DNA of 28,493 bases from Roseivirga sp. UBA7431 (lineage in GTDB: Bacteria > Bacteroidota > Bacteroidia > Cytophagales > Cyclobacteriaceae), in contig DLQN01000087.1 of the NCBI GenBank assembly GCA_002477595.1, positions 1 through 28,493 on the forward strand, read 5' to 3'. The stretch's first letter is position 1, and each line of letters starts with the position of its first letter. Below are positions 15,630 to 22,791 of the stretch, in pieces. Under the pieces are notes generated by a model. That model was not told the origin of the DNA and ran no database searches. It saw nothing but the letters and a program-made list of their open reading frames with translations. The position numbers and the translations under genes are program-made.

Positions 15630-15996
15630 ATTGTATTTCTCTCTTCATTGCATCGAACGAAACTTGCATGTGCGATGCGCTATAGATAGCCTTGCCATCC
15701 TTGATGAGGATCACTTGAGGCGATTCATGGTAAACCTGGAAGGTCTGAGCTACGGCATTAGACAACTCCCGAAATGAAATCAAATCTAAGATGTAAGGCT
15801 TGATTGGGTTGTCTTCGCTCGTCCAACTGCGTTCTAAGCGCTCCATCACCATGCTCGAAATGCTACACCTAGTACTGTGCTTATAGATCAAAACAGGTTG
15901 GTCTTTACTTTCTTCAATCAGGACTTGAAGTTGATTTTCACTGGACAATTGATTCCAGTTGACGCCTTCGACAGGCTGACTTTTCTTCCAGAACAT
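15628..15996 (-). CDS. ytxJ: Bacillithiol system redox-active protein YtxJ
   Basis: A 122-residue thioredoxin-fold protein of the YtxJ family. The single conserved Cys lies in YKHSTRCSIS (a CxxC site reduced to one Cys), followed later by the cis-Pro segment HESPQVILIKDG, as in monothiol bacilliredoxins. The family is found with bacillithiol synthesis and probably removes bacillithiol from protein thiols or acts in a related redox step; this is inferred from co-occurrence. bshC in the same window (27088 onwards) supports a bacillithiol-using organism. It starts 4 nt after the fused E1 gene, so the two are probably co-transcribed. Confidence 0.9.
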   Translation of the reverse strand: MFWKKSQPVEGVNWNQLSSENQLQVLIEESKDQPVLIYKHSTRCSISSMVMERLERSWTSEDNPIKPYILDLISFRELSNAVAQTFQVYHESPQVILIKDGKAIYSASHMQVSFDAMKREIQ

Positions 15997-16000
15997 AAAT

Positions 16001-17980
16001 CTAATATGTGGCTAATGCTTTCAATTTTTCTATAAGCCTCTTTTGAGGTAAAAAGTTCTCCTCTAAAGGTTTACTAAATGGAACTGGAGTATCCAAACTC
16101 GCTTCACGCATTACTGGTGCATCCAAATGTTCAAAGCAGTTTTCACTAATCCAAGCGGATATTTCAGCACCGACACCACCAATCATAGTGTCTTCATGTA
16201 GCACTAAGACCTTATTCGTCTTTTTCACAGAGGCTTCAACACATTCTTTGTCCCAAGGCAAAAGCGTTCTCAAATCCACAATATCTGCCGAAATACCTTC
16301 TAAAGTATTAATGGCATCTAAAGCCCAATGAACTCCCATACCGTAAGTGACTATCGTAATGTCGTCTCCAGTACTTGCGAGTACTGCTTTACCAATTGGG
16401 GTAGTATAATAATCAACAGGGATCTCTTGGCTGTGTGACCTATAGAGTGCTTTGTGCTCGAAAAATAAATAGGGATTAGGGTCTTCAATAGCAGCATTTA
16501 GCATGCCTTTAGCATCATGTGCATTGGACGGGTATATGACTTTAAGCCCAGGTGTGTGAAAAAACCATGCTTCGTTTGATTGAGAGTGAAACGGTCCGCC
16601 ACCAAAACCAGCTCCCGTTGGCATACGCACTACTACATCGGCATTTTGCCCCCAGCGGTAATGAATCTTAGCCAAGTTGTTGACGATCTGGTTAAAACCG
16701 CAAGTAACAAAGTCTGCAAACTGCATTTCAACTACCGCTTTGTAGCCGTTAATACACAGCCCGAGACCCGTCCCGATAATTGCAGACTCACAAAGGGGTG
16801 TGTTTCTTACGCGCTCTTTTCCGAATTGCTTGACGAAACCATCGGTGATTTTGAATACACCGCCATAGTCTCCAATATCTTGCCCCATGATCACTAGGTT
16901 AGGATATTTTTCCATGCTCTGCCTTAAGCTATCAGAGATGGCATCAACTAATCTTCTTTCTGATTTTTCTTCTGTAGCTGGTGCAATGATTTCCTGTTCG
17001 AAGGGACTGAACAGATCTGCTATTTCTTGCGCTTGATCGACTGTTGGCAATGGTTCGGCATAAGCCGTTTCTAAACCTTCTTCAATATCTGACTTAATCT
17101 TTTTTCTTAATTCAGCGATTGAGTCTTCAGTAAGAAGTCCCTGCTTAATCAGGTATTGCTCATAGTTTACTACTGGGTCTTTCTTTGCCCAATGATCCAT
17201 GAGCTCCTTTGGAACATACTTGGTGCCACTGGCTTCTTCATGACCCCTCATTCTAAAAGTCATTGCTTCTAAAATGATTGGCTTAGGATCTTTTCTTATT
17301 TCTTCAGCTAATTCTTTAATGGTTCGATGAACCTCAAGAATATTATTTCCATCTACCTGAACAGCCTTGATACCGTAACCAGGGCCTTTGTCTACAAAGT
17401 GTTTGAATCGGTATTGCTCTTCGCTTGGTGTTGAAAGACCATAGCCATTATTTTCAATCACAAAGATGACAGGTAGATCCCAGACTGCGGCTACATTGAG
17501 CGCTTCGTGAAAATCTCCTTCTGAACTTGCGCCATCACCAGTAAATACGAGTGTTGCTTTCTTTGCATCTTTTAGTTTATCGGCTAGCGCAATACCATCG
17601 GCTAGCGCCATTTGTGGTCCGAGATGCGAGATCATTCCCACAATGTGATGCTCCTTCGTTCCAAAATGGAAAGAACGATCTCTGCCTTTTGTGAAGCCAC
17701 TCATTTTTCCCTGGAATTGAGAGAATAAACGACTGTAAGGAATATTTCTACCAGTGAAAACCCCAAGGTTACGGTGCATCGGTAAGATGTATTCATCTTG
17801 TTCGATCGCATTGACGGCTCCAACAGACACAGCTTCTTGGCCAATACCAGAAAACCATTTACTGATTTTTCCTTGTCGCAAAAGAATGAGCATTTTTTCC
17901 TCAATCATTCGTGGTCTTAAGATCTGCTCGTAGAGGTGGAGAAGCTCTTGGTCACTATAACCGGTTTTTTTGAATCTCAT
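16001..17980 (-). CDS. Fused E1 alpha/beta subunit of a branched-chain-type 2-oxoacid dehydrogenase
   Basis: A 659-residue thiamine-diphosphate enzyme that joins E1 alpha (about residues 1-325) and E1 beta (about 340-659) in one chain. The alpha part has the ThDP/Mg motif GDGASSEGDFHEAL...ENN (148-178) and the phosphorylation-loop-like FRMRGHEEAS. The beta part has GQDIGDYGGVFKIT, TPLCESAIIGTGLG, EMQFADF and the transketolase C-terminal domain with HEDTMIGGVGAEI. E1 decarboxylates a 2-oxoacid and passes the acyl group to E2 lipoyl domains; branched-chain oxoacids are most likely from overall similarity, with pyruvate possible. No E2 or E3 gene is adjacent. ytxJ follows after 4 nt. Confidence 0.93.
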   Translation of the reverse strand: MRFKKTGYSDQELLHLYEQILRPRMIEEKMLILLRQGKISKWFSGIGQEAVSVGAVNAIEQDEYILPMHRNLGVFTGRNIPYSRLFSQFQGKMSGFTKGRDRSFHFGTKEHHIVGMISHLGPQMALADGIALADKLKDAKKATLVFTGDGASSEGDFHEALNVAAVWDLPVIFVIENNGYGLSTPSEEQYRFKHFVDKGPGYGIKAVQVDGNNILEVHRTIKELAEEIRKDPKPIILEAMTFRMRGHEEASGTKYVPKELMDHWAKKDPVVNYEQYLIKQGLLTEDSIAELRKKIKSDIEEGLETAYAEPLPTVDQAQEIADLFSPFEQEIIAPATEEKSERRLVDAISDSLRQSMEKYPNLVIMGQDIGDYGGVFKITDGFVKQFGKERVRNTPLCESAIIGTGLGLCINGYKAVVEMQFADFVTCGFNQIVNNLAKIHYRWGQNADVVVRMPTGAGFGGGPFHSQSNEAWFFHTPGLKVIYPSNAHDAKGMLNAAIEDPNPYLFFEHKALYRSHSQEIPVDYYTTPIGKAVLASTGDDITIVTYGMGVHWALDAINTLEGISADIVDLRTLLPWDKECVEASVKKTNKVLVLHEDTMIGGVGAEISAWISENCFEHLDAPVMREASLDTPVPFSKPLEENFLPQKRLIEKLKALATY

Positions 17981-17998
17981 ATTTCAGGATGTAGGTCG

Positions 17999-18006
17999 CA
18001 AAATTA
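17999..18006 (-). promoter_or_regulatory. -7 element of the fused E1 gene
   Basis: On the minus strand TAATTTTG matches TAnnTTTG fully, 18 nt before the ATG at 17980. No clear -33 box was found at the expected place. Confidence 0.5.
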
Positions 18007-18020
18007 AAGTAATGCTGCTA

Positions 18021-18053
18021 TTGCTAAAATTAAAGATCATATTTTTAATTTCG
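18021..18053 (+). promoter_or_regulatory. Probable promoter of the M16 peptidase/ispF/mnmD operon
   Basis: TTG (18021-18023), 22 nt, then TAATTTCG (18046-18053), one mismatch to the -7 consensus and 14 nt before the ATG. It lies back to back with the E1 promoter. Confidence 0.45.
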
Positions 18054-18067
18054 CTCACCTTCCAGCA

Positions 18068-19306
18068 ATGATAGCATTCGAAAGTTTTGTATTAGACAAT
18101 GGATTGAAAGTAGTGGTTCATGAAGACCACTCTTCTCCGATAGCAGTTGTAAACCTGCTTTATAAAGTTGGCGCTCGTGATGAGCAGTCAGAAAAGACGG
18201 GTTTTGCCCATTTATTTGAGCACTTGATGTTCGGGGGGTCAAAGCATGTACCTTCTTTTGATGAGCCGCTCCAATATGTCGGAGGAGATAATAACGCCTT
18301 TACCTCCAATGATATTACCAATTATTACATCACTGTACCCTCAGTAAATTTAGAGACAGCTTTTTGGCTAGAATCAGACCGAATGCTTAGTCTTTCTTTC
18401 GACCCAAAAGTGTTGGAAGTACAGCGCTCTGTCGTGATAGAAGAATTTAAACAACGCTATCTCAACCAGCCCTATGGTGATGCGTGGCTTAAGCTAAGAC
18501 CACTTGCCTATAAAGAGCATCCTTACAAATGGAATACGATTGGGGAGAAGATTGAGCATATCGAGGAGGCTACCATGGAGGATGTCAAGGCGTTCTTTCA
18601 TCAATATTATGTACCCAATAACGCTGTTCTAGTGGTGGGTGGAGATGTTACCTTAGAACAGATAAAGGCACTTTCAGAAAAGTGGTTCGCTCCAATTCCC
18701 AAAGGGGCTGATATTGAAAGAAATATACCGATTGAATCTGCTCAGGAAGAATATCGCTTATTAGAAGTCGAAGAAGACGTACCCGTTGATGCACTGTATA
18801 TGGCCTTTCATATGGCGGGGCGAAATGATGATACGTATCACTCCGAAGACCTCCTAAGTGATATACTCGGCCGCGGAAAGTCAAGTCGCCTTTATCAGGT
18901 ACTTGTGGAAGAAAAGAAGATTTTCAATGGTTTAAGTGCCTACGTAATGGGTGCGTTGGACCCTGGGCTTTTTGTGATACAAGGAAAGCTCAACGATAAG
19001 TTTGATCTTGAAACGGCTGAGGAGGCCGTCTGGGAATTACTTGAGGAATTCAAGTCAAGCAAGCTAGAAAAGCAGGAATTAGAAAAGGTTAAAAACAAGG
19101 CCGAGTCAACCATGGTTTTTTCAGATATGGAACTGCTGAATAGGGCAATGAATTTGGCCTATGCTGACATGCTTGGGGACTTAAATTTGGTTAACCAAGA
19201 AGTAGAGAAAGTGAGAGCGGTGACGGTGGATTCGGTAATGAGTGCTGCCAATCGCGTACTTTCACGATCGAACGCTTCGGTATTAAGGTATAAAGCAAAG
19301 CAATAA
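18068..19306 (+). CDS. M16 (pitrilysin) family zinc peptidase
   Basis: A 412-residue protein with the inverted zinc motif HLFEH (48-52) inside GFAHLFEHLMFGGSKH, the downstream glutamates in VVIEEFKQRY that complete the site, and a second M16 domain from about residue 170 (VPNNAVLVVGGDV) onwards. No signal peptide is seen at the chosen ATG, so the protein may be cytoplasmic, although many Bacteroidota homologues are exported. M16 enzymes degrade short peptides or process presequence-like substrates; the substrate here is unknown. It is the first gene of a tight plus-strand operon with ispF (3 nt gap) and mnmD. A second M16 gene, often adjacent in the phylum, is not present. Confidence 0.93.
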   Translation: MIAFESFVLDNGLKVVVHEDHSSPIAVVNLLYKVGARDEQSEKTGFAHLFEHLMFGGSKHVPSFDEPLQYVGGDNNAFTSNDITNYYITVPSVNLETAFWLESDRMLSLSFDPKVLEVQRSVVIEEFKQRYLNQPYGDAWLKLRPLAYKEHPYKWNTIGEKIEHIEEATMEDVKAFFHQYYVPNNAVLVVGGDVTLEQIKALSEKWFAPIPKGADIERNIPIESAQEEYRLLEVEEDVPVDALYMAFHMAGRNDDTYHSEDLLSDILGRGKSSRLYQVLVEEKKIFNGLSAYVMGALDPGLFVIQGKLNDKFDLETAEEAVWELLEEFKSSKLEKQELEKVKNKAESTMVFSDMELLNRAMNLAYADMLGDLNLVNQEVEKVRAVTVDSVMSAANRVLSRSNASVLRYKAKQ

Positions 19307-19309
19307 GAG

Positions 19310-19789
19310 ATGAAGATTAGAACAGGATTTGGTTACGATGTGCATAAGCTAGAAGCGGGTAAAGACTTTTGGTTAGGCGGAATCAAAGTGCCTCATACGC
19401 ATGGAGCAGTGGGTCATTCAGATGCGGATGTTCTGATTCACGTGATTTGTGACGCATTATTAGGTGCTGCCAACATGAGAGATATCGGTTTTCACTTTTC
19501 TGACCAAGACCCAAAGTTCAAAGGGATCGATAGTAAGATTTTACTCAAAGACGTAATGGACCTGATTCGAAATGCTGGTTTTGAAATTGGTAATATTGAT
19601 TCTACGATCTGCCTTCAACAACCAAAGGTGAATCCACACATTCCGGCTATGAAAGAAAGCCTTTGTCAAGTAATGGAAATTGATTTAGAGGACCTATCTA
19701 TCAAAGCCACTACTACAGAGAAATTAGGCTTTGTGGGTAAAGAGGAAGGTGTCGCAGCCTTTGCCACCGTACTAATCACCAAAGCATGA
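19310..19789 (+). CDS. ispF: 2-C-methyl-D-erythritol 2,4-cyclodiphosphate synthase
   Basis: A 159-residue IspF, which forms the cyclodiphosphate in the MEP route to isoprenoid precursors. Zinc ligands are visible as GYDVHKL (Asp10, His12) and HVICDALLGA (His44), with the conserved GHSDADVL (35-42) and DIGFHFSD. The C-terminal KATTTEKLGFVGKEEGVAAFA is typical. Length is standard. It overlaps mnmD by 4 nt (ATGA). Confidence 0.97.
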   Translation: MKIRTGFGYDVHKLEAGKDFWLGGIKVPHTHGAVGHSDADVLIHVICDALLGAANMRDIGFHFSDQDPKFKGIDSKILLKDVMDLIRNAGFEIGNIDSTICLQQPKVNPHIPAMKESLCQVMEIDLEDLSIKATTTEKLGFVGKEEGVAAFATVLITKA

Positions 19790-20478
19790 CCAGCCCGATA
19801 AGGATTATAGCAACCGAAGATGGTTCTCAATCTTTATACAACGAGGCGTTGAACGAAACCTATCACTCCACCCATGGAGCACTAACAGAGTCTCAATATG
19901 TGTTTATCAAACAAGGGCTAGACCTCTTAGTAGAAAGGGGAGAAACCAAGATTGATATTTTTGAGGTTGGTTTTGGAACAGGTTTAAATGCCCTATTGGT
20001 TCAGGAGTATGCCAAAAGAAACCCTCAGCTTACCATTAGTTTCACCACTTTAGAGCCCTTTCCATTATCAACATCACTCATATCGGAATTAACATACGAT
20101 CAGTTGATAGCAGGTGTTTCTAGAGAAGATTTCGAAGCACTTCATGACTGCGCTTGGGAAGAACAAGTGAATCTATCACCTAACTTCTCACTGATTAAGC
20201 ACCGAATTCCCTTGAAAGACTTTGCGTCTAACTTAGGTTTTGATTTAGTCTTTTTTGACGCTTTCGCTCCAAGTAAACAGCCAGAAATGTGGGAGATAGC
20301 GTTGCTTTCAAAAGTTTCTGCGTTGATGAATACTGGTGCAGTATTTGTTACCTACTGTGCGCGTGGTCAACTGAAAAGAGACTTAGCGGATTTGGGCTTG
20401 CGCGTAGAAACGCTTCCAGGCCCTCCAGGTAAAAAGGAGATGGTCAGGGGTGTGAAAACCGCAAATGAGAAGCCCTAA
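19786..20478 (+). CDS. mnmD: tRNA (5-methylaminomethyl-2-thiouridine)-forming methyltransferase MnmD
   Basis: A 230-residue SAM-dependent methyltransferase matching the N-terminal half of MnmC, here stand-alone (MnmD). Motifs: ETYHSTHGALTESQYVFIKQ (24-43), the SAM-binding FEVGFGTGLNAL (59-70), FFDAFAPSKQPEMW and VTYCARGQLKRDL near the C-terminus. It would methylate the nm5U intermediate at wobble U34 to mnm5(s2)U. The FAD-dependent oxidase half of MnmC is absent, as in many non-proteobacterial species. Translationally coupled to ispF by ATGA. It is the last intact gene before the rearranged region. Confidence 0.93.
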   Translation: MTSPIRIIATEDGSQSLYNEALNETYHSTHGALTESQYVFIKQGLDLLVERGETKIDIFEVGFGTGLNALLVQEYAKRNPQLTISFTTLEPFPLSTSLISELTYDQLIAGVSREDFEALHDCAWEEQVNLSPNFSLIKHRIPLKDFASNLGFDLVFFDAFAPSKQPEMWEIALLSKVSALMNTGAVFVTYCARGQLKRDLADLGLRVETLPGPPGKKEMVRGVKTANEKP

Positions 20479-20526
20479 ACGTTTGGTCAAACCAACTTTT
20501 CAATAAGGGGAATGATTGATAAAATG

Positions 20527-20535
20527 TATATTTTG
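20527..20535 (+). promoter_or_regulatory. -7-like box before the truncated lipoprotein gene
   Basis: TATATTTTG resembles TAnnTTTG with one extra T, 12 nt before the ATG at 20548. No -33 box at proper spacing. Confidence 0.3.
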
Positions 20536-20547
20536 CATCAAAGAATT

Positions 20548-20739
20548 ATGCTTACGGCAGACAATAAAACAAAGTTCACGCTTGTCACTTTTCTATTTCT
20601 ATCCTTAAGTATTGGGGTCTCCAGTTGTAAAAGTGCTGATGCCACCCAAAAGTCAGTTGATTTATCCTACAAAGGACAAGTATCAATAATGAAGTCTCAG
20701 ACAATACCCCGAAAGGCGCTTAGGATAAAAGCTTCGTAA
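20548..20739 (+). pseudogene. Truncated lipoprotein gene (5' remnant)
   Basis: The ATG at 20548 opens a 63-codon frame with a lipoprotein signal (hydrophobic core VTFLFLSLSIGV, lipobox Cys in VSSCKS near residue 27). Only about 36 residues follow the Cys before the stop, and the last 15 (MKSQTIPRKALRIKAS) run into the end of an oppositely oriented truncated gene at 20720-20899. It is therefore best read as the 5' end of a longer lipoprotein gene cut by a deletion, though a genuine short lipoprotein cannot be excluded. An earlier in-frame ATG exists at 20512, but it would place the -7-like box inside the gene. Confidence 0.5.
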
Positions 20740-20899
20740 CACCCGATTTAGTATCTAAAAGCAATTCGTACTTTCCACCATCAACTTTAGATGATGTGAT
20801 AATTCCATTAGCTGAGTAATATTTATGAGATTGAGAATAACCACTTTTGACAATGAAAACAAAACATAAAAGCAGGAAAAGAGAATAACGTTTTTTCAT
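20720..20899 (-). pseudogene. Truncated secreted-protein gene (59 codons, 5' remnant)
   Basis: ATG at 20899 begins MKKRYSLFLLLCFVFIVKSG, a convincing Sec signal peptide with likely cleavage after YSQ near residue 23. The mature part is only about 36 residues, including KYYSANGIITSSKVDGGKY, which looks like the first strands of a larger beta-rich domain. It overlaps the plus-strand lipoprotein remnant by 20 nt, tail to tail, so both genes seem to have lost their 3' ends at one junction near 20700-20722. It shares its start region with a second fossil at 21247-21262. Family not recognised. Confidence 0.5.
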
Positions 20900-20911
20900 A
20901 GATAAATTATT
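20896..20911. repeat. 16-bp direct repeat, copy 1
   Basis: TCATAGATAAATTATT occurs here and again, exactly, at 21247-21262. On the minus strand it contains the ATG of the 59-codon remnant. Confidence 0.8.
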
Positions 20912-20939
20912 AAAAGCACCAATCGCTAAGAGACCAATT

Positions 20940-20961
20940 GTAGTCTCACTATCGTGACTAC
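20940..20961. repeat. Imperfect hairpin upstream of the 59-codon remnant
   Basis: GTAGTCTCAC and GTGACTAC pair over eight positions with a two-base bulge around TATC. The overlapping GAGAC...GTCTC can pair alternatively. Possible leader structure or operator of the minus-strand remnant. Confidence 0.35.
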
Positions 20962-21246
20962 CCGAATATAATATAAATCTATCTGTTATAAATGATGTTC
21001 TCTAACAGCCCATTTTTTATAGAATGCAGTTTGGATAGCTTTTTAAATTTTACCCATCCATTATCCGAATTTCAAAACCATATCGAAAAAGTCTTTCTCC
21101 TAAGAGGGGCAGCCCCCGCCCCCAATTGAATCCTATGTGCTATTGAAGAATGTAAGAAGGACTGGTTCTCTACTAAATAACAAAGACATTTTGAAATGGC
21201 ATTTTGCTATCTAGCAATATCTGCTAAAGAGATTTATATTTTTTTG

Positions 21247-21262
21247 TCATAGATAAATTATT
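21247..21262. repeat. 16-bp direct repeat, copy 2 (fossil gene start)
   Basis: Exact second copy of the repeat at 20896-20911, 351 nt away. On the minus strand the ATG inside it is followed by an A-rich and TCTCTTT sequence similar to the other copy but reaches a stop after eight codons, so it looks like the start of a decayed paralogue. Confidence 0.6.
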
Positions 21263-21329
21263 TCGGTACTCTGTAATTTGATCACCACGCAAATAGCACC
21301 TTTTGATTTAGTCGACACGTGATAGACAA

Positions 21330-21361
21330 TTTGAATTAAAAACGATTACTCTGAATTTTTG
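21330..21361 (+). promoter_or_regulatory. Promoter-like boxes before the chimeric pseudogene
   Basis: TTTG (21330-21333), 20 nt, AATTTTTG (21354-21361, one mismatch). The ATG at 21366 follows after only 4 nt, so the transcript would be nearly leaderless. Confidence 0.4.
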
Positions 21362-21365
21362 ATAA

Positions 21366-22157
21366 ATGAAATTTAAGAGAATACTTACAATTCTAGGTTT
21401 AACTATTTTGGTTGCTAGTTGTGTGTCACTTAAGCCAGCTACATTTACTAAAAATGGTGAGATACGTGATTACAAATACATTCATATTTCTCAAACGAAC
21501 AGTCTGACTTCAGGACAGGTGGGGTCAATAGATGGGGGAGTGCATTTGACCACCAATAACCTTGCACCGCCAGCTTCAAATACGACTGAACCTGTTACAT
21601 GAGTCGACTTAAATAATGGATATATCACCCCACAATTTTATCAATTAGCCATACAGCAATATGATAGGTTAGACAATCAGATTGCTGGAGGTATGCAGGA
21701 TAATGCATCTTATTTCAAATTTTCAGGTGAAACCGATGAAGAATGGACTTTTCTTTTAGATGGCGACACCTTTACTACGAGCGTATCTGGGTCGTATCAA
21801 GCAAGAATTACTTTGCAAGGTGGTACGACTGCATTATCTAACACCATTGATTATGTGACAGACGAAATAACATCTATTGATGATAATCTCTTGCAGCAAG
21901 CAGAGCAGATTGTTGTGGATGCGAATCCTTCAACATGGGTTTTCAATTTAGCCTTCCTCACGGAATTTGTGGGTGATTTTGACTTGTCAGTCGTTGGTGC
22001 TGATGGTCAACAAAAAGTAAGAAGCCTAATACAGGGCTATGTTGTTGGAGAACAAGTACCCCTTGATTTGACAAACCTTACTGATGGATTATACCTCGTC
22101 AATGTTGCTAATACATCCGCACGAGCTTCGATAAAGCTTTTGAAACGATCTAATTGA
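21366..22157 (+). pseudogene. Chimeric pseudogene: lipoprotein N-terminus fused to fragments of a T9SS propeller protein
   Basis: One reading frame of 264 codons runs from ATG 21366 to TGA 22155-22157, broken only by an in-frame TGA at 21600-21602. Codons 1 to about 53 are a lipoprotein start (lipobox VASC, then YKYIHISQTNSLTSG, a motif of a small Bacteroidota lipoprotein family). The frame then continues with SIDGGVHLTTNNL...LNNGYITPQFYQL...GGMQDNASYFKF, matching ATDGGVH...LNNGYLTTQFYHL...GGLQDNSTFAKF of the intact gene at 22792-26517. After a second junction it resumes in the Ig-like domain (TTALSNTIDY) and ends with a T9SS C-terminal domain parallel to the intact one. The TGA stands where the intact gene has the TGG of ITWESLNNGY. 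About 340 internal codons are missing. Confidence 0.8.
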
Positions 22158-22202
22158 TTTATAGCCAAAAAAAGAGATTAGATATGGTTATAACGACATT
22201 CA

Positions 22203-22241
22203 ACAAATGGTCATTTATCCCTTGGTTAAATGACTATTTGT
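22203..22241 (+). terminator. Long hairpin after the pseudogene, possible terminator or processing site
   Basis: ACAAATGGTCATTTA and TAAATGACTATTTGT form a 15-pair stem (one G-U wobble on the plus RNA) around a nine-base loop, 46 nt past the pseudogene stop. No U-tract follows, so intrinsic termination is doubtful. Confidence 0.4.
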
Positions 22242-22364
22242 GTATCCTATCTCTCACTAGCATCAGTTTATCCCCATCCTTAACTTTTTTTGGTAGTAAT
22301 TGTCGCCATGATTTCCTTCATTCTTTTCATATAAATTGTATATTTCCACCCGAATAATTTGAGA

Positions 22365-22781
22365 ATGAAAAATAACCAGCTCCTATCCCTTTCTATCCTC
22401 CTAGTCTTTTTGATCACTTGTTGTAGTACAACAAAAAAAACAAAACAATTTGAAGTGAAATCTGGTAAGGAATACAGCATAAATCCTGATGGAGTTATGG
22501 AGATACAAACAGAGCAAATGAATAAGGATGCTATCAGAGTGAAAGGTCAAATTATGACCAAGGCAAAGAAAATTGCTGATAGATATCAATATGAATTTAA
22601 GGTGATGGAGGTCTTGAAGATTGGTGCAACCTTTTCAGATGCTGAGCCTCAGCCAGGCCAAGTTGTGCTATTATTTACTCCGGGCCTCAAATTTGACAAA
22701 GAGGCTCAAGTAATGTTTGATGCATTCTCTACGCCCAAAAGATCTGATGAAAGGCTAACGCTCAACATGATCGTTGAATAG
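22365..22781 (+). CDS. Small lipoprotein, function unknown
   Basis: A 138-residue protein from the ATG at 22365 (a TTG two codons earlier also lies in frame). It has a lipoprotein signal MKNNQLLSLSILLVFLITC, with Cys at 19 and 20 as lipid acceptors followed by STTKKTK. The mature part is mixed alpha/beta, with EYSINPDGVMEIQTEQ, KGQIMTKAKKIADRYQYEFKVMEV and a C-terminal PGQVVLLFTPGLKF segment; no known domain is recognised. It ends 10 nt before the start of the large T9SS propeller gene, so the two are probably co-transcribed and may act together at the cell surface. That functional link is inference. Confidence 0.75.
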   Translation: MKNNQLLSLSILLVFLITCCSTTKKTKQFEVKSGKEYSINPDGVMEIQTEQMNKDAIRVKGQIMTKAKKIADRYQYEFKVMEVLKIGATFSDAEPQPGQVVLLFTPGLKFDKEAQVMFDAFSTPKRSDERLTLNMIVE

Positions 22782-22791
22782 ACTACTAAAT

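Larger units (their letters stand above)
20900..21365. other. Gene-free stretch with fossils of a minus-strand gene (466 bp)
   Basis: AT-rich sequence without a coding frame. It holds a hairpin at 20940-20961, a short GC-rich island around 21108-21125 (GGGGCAGCCCCCGCCCCC), copy 2 of the 16-bp repeat followed on the minus strand by a degraded signal-peptide start (MTKKYKSL then stop), and the promoter of the chimeric pseudogene at its right end. It appears to be decayed intergenic or former coding DNA. Confidence 0.5.

Noticed and set aside
15481..15777. 98-codon plus-strand frame at the end of the Trp-Gly repeat gene
   Set aside because: It crosses a strong terminator and runs antisense into ytxJ.
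21108..21125. GC-rich island GGGGCAGCCCCCGCCCCC as a possible ncRNA or insertion-sequence end
   Set aside because: No matching inverted repeat, target-site duplication or transposase sequence nearby; too short to interpret.
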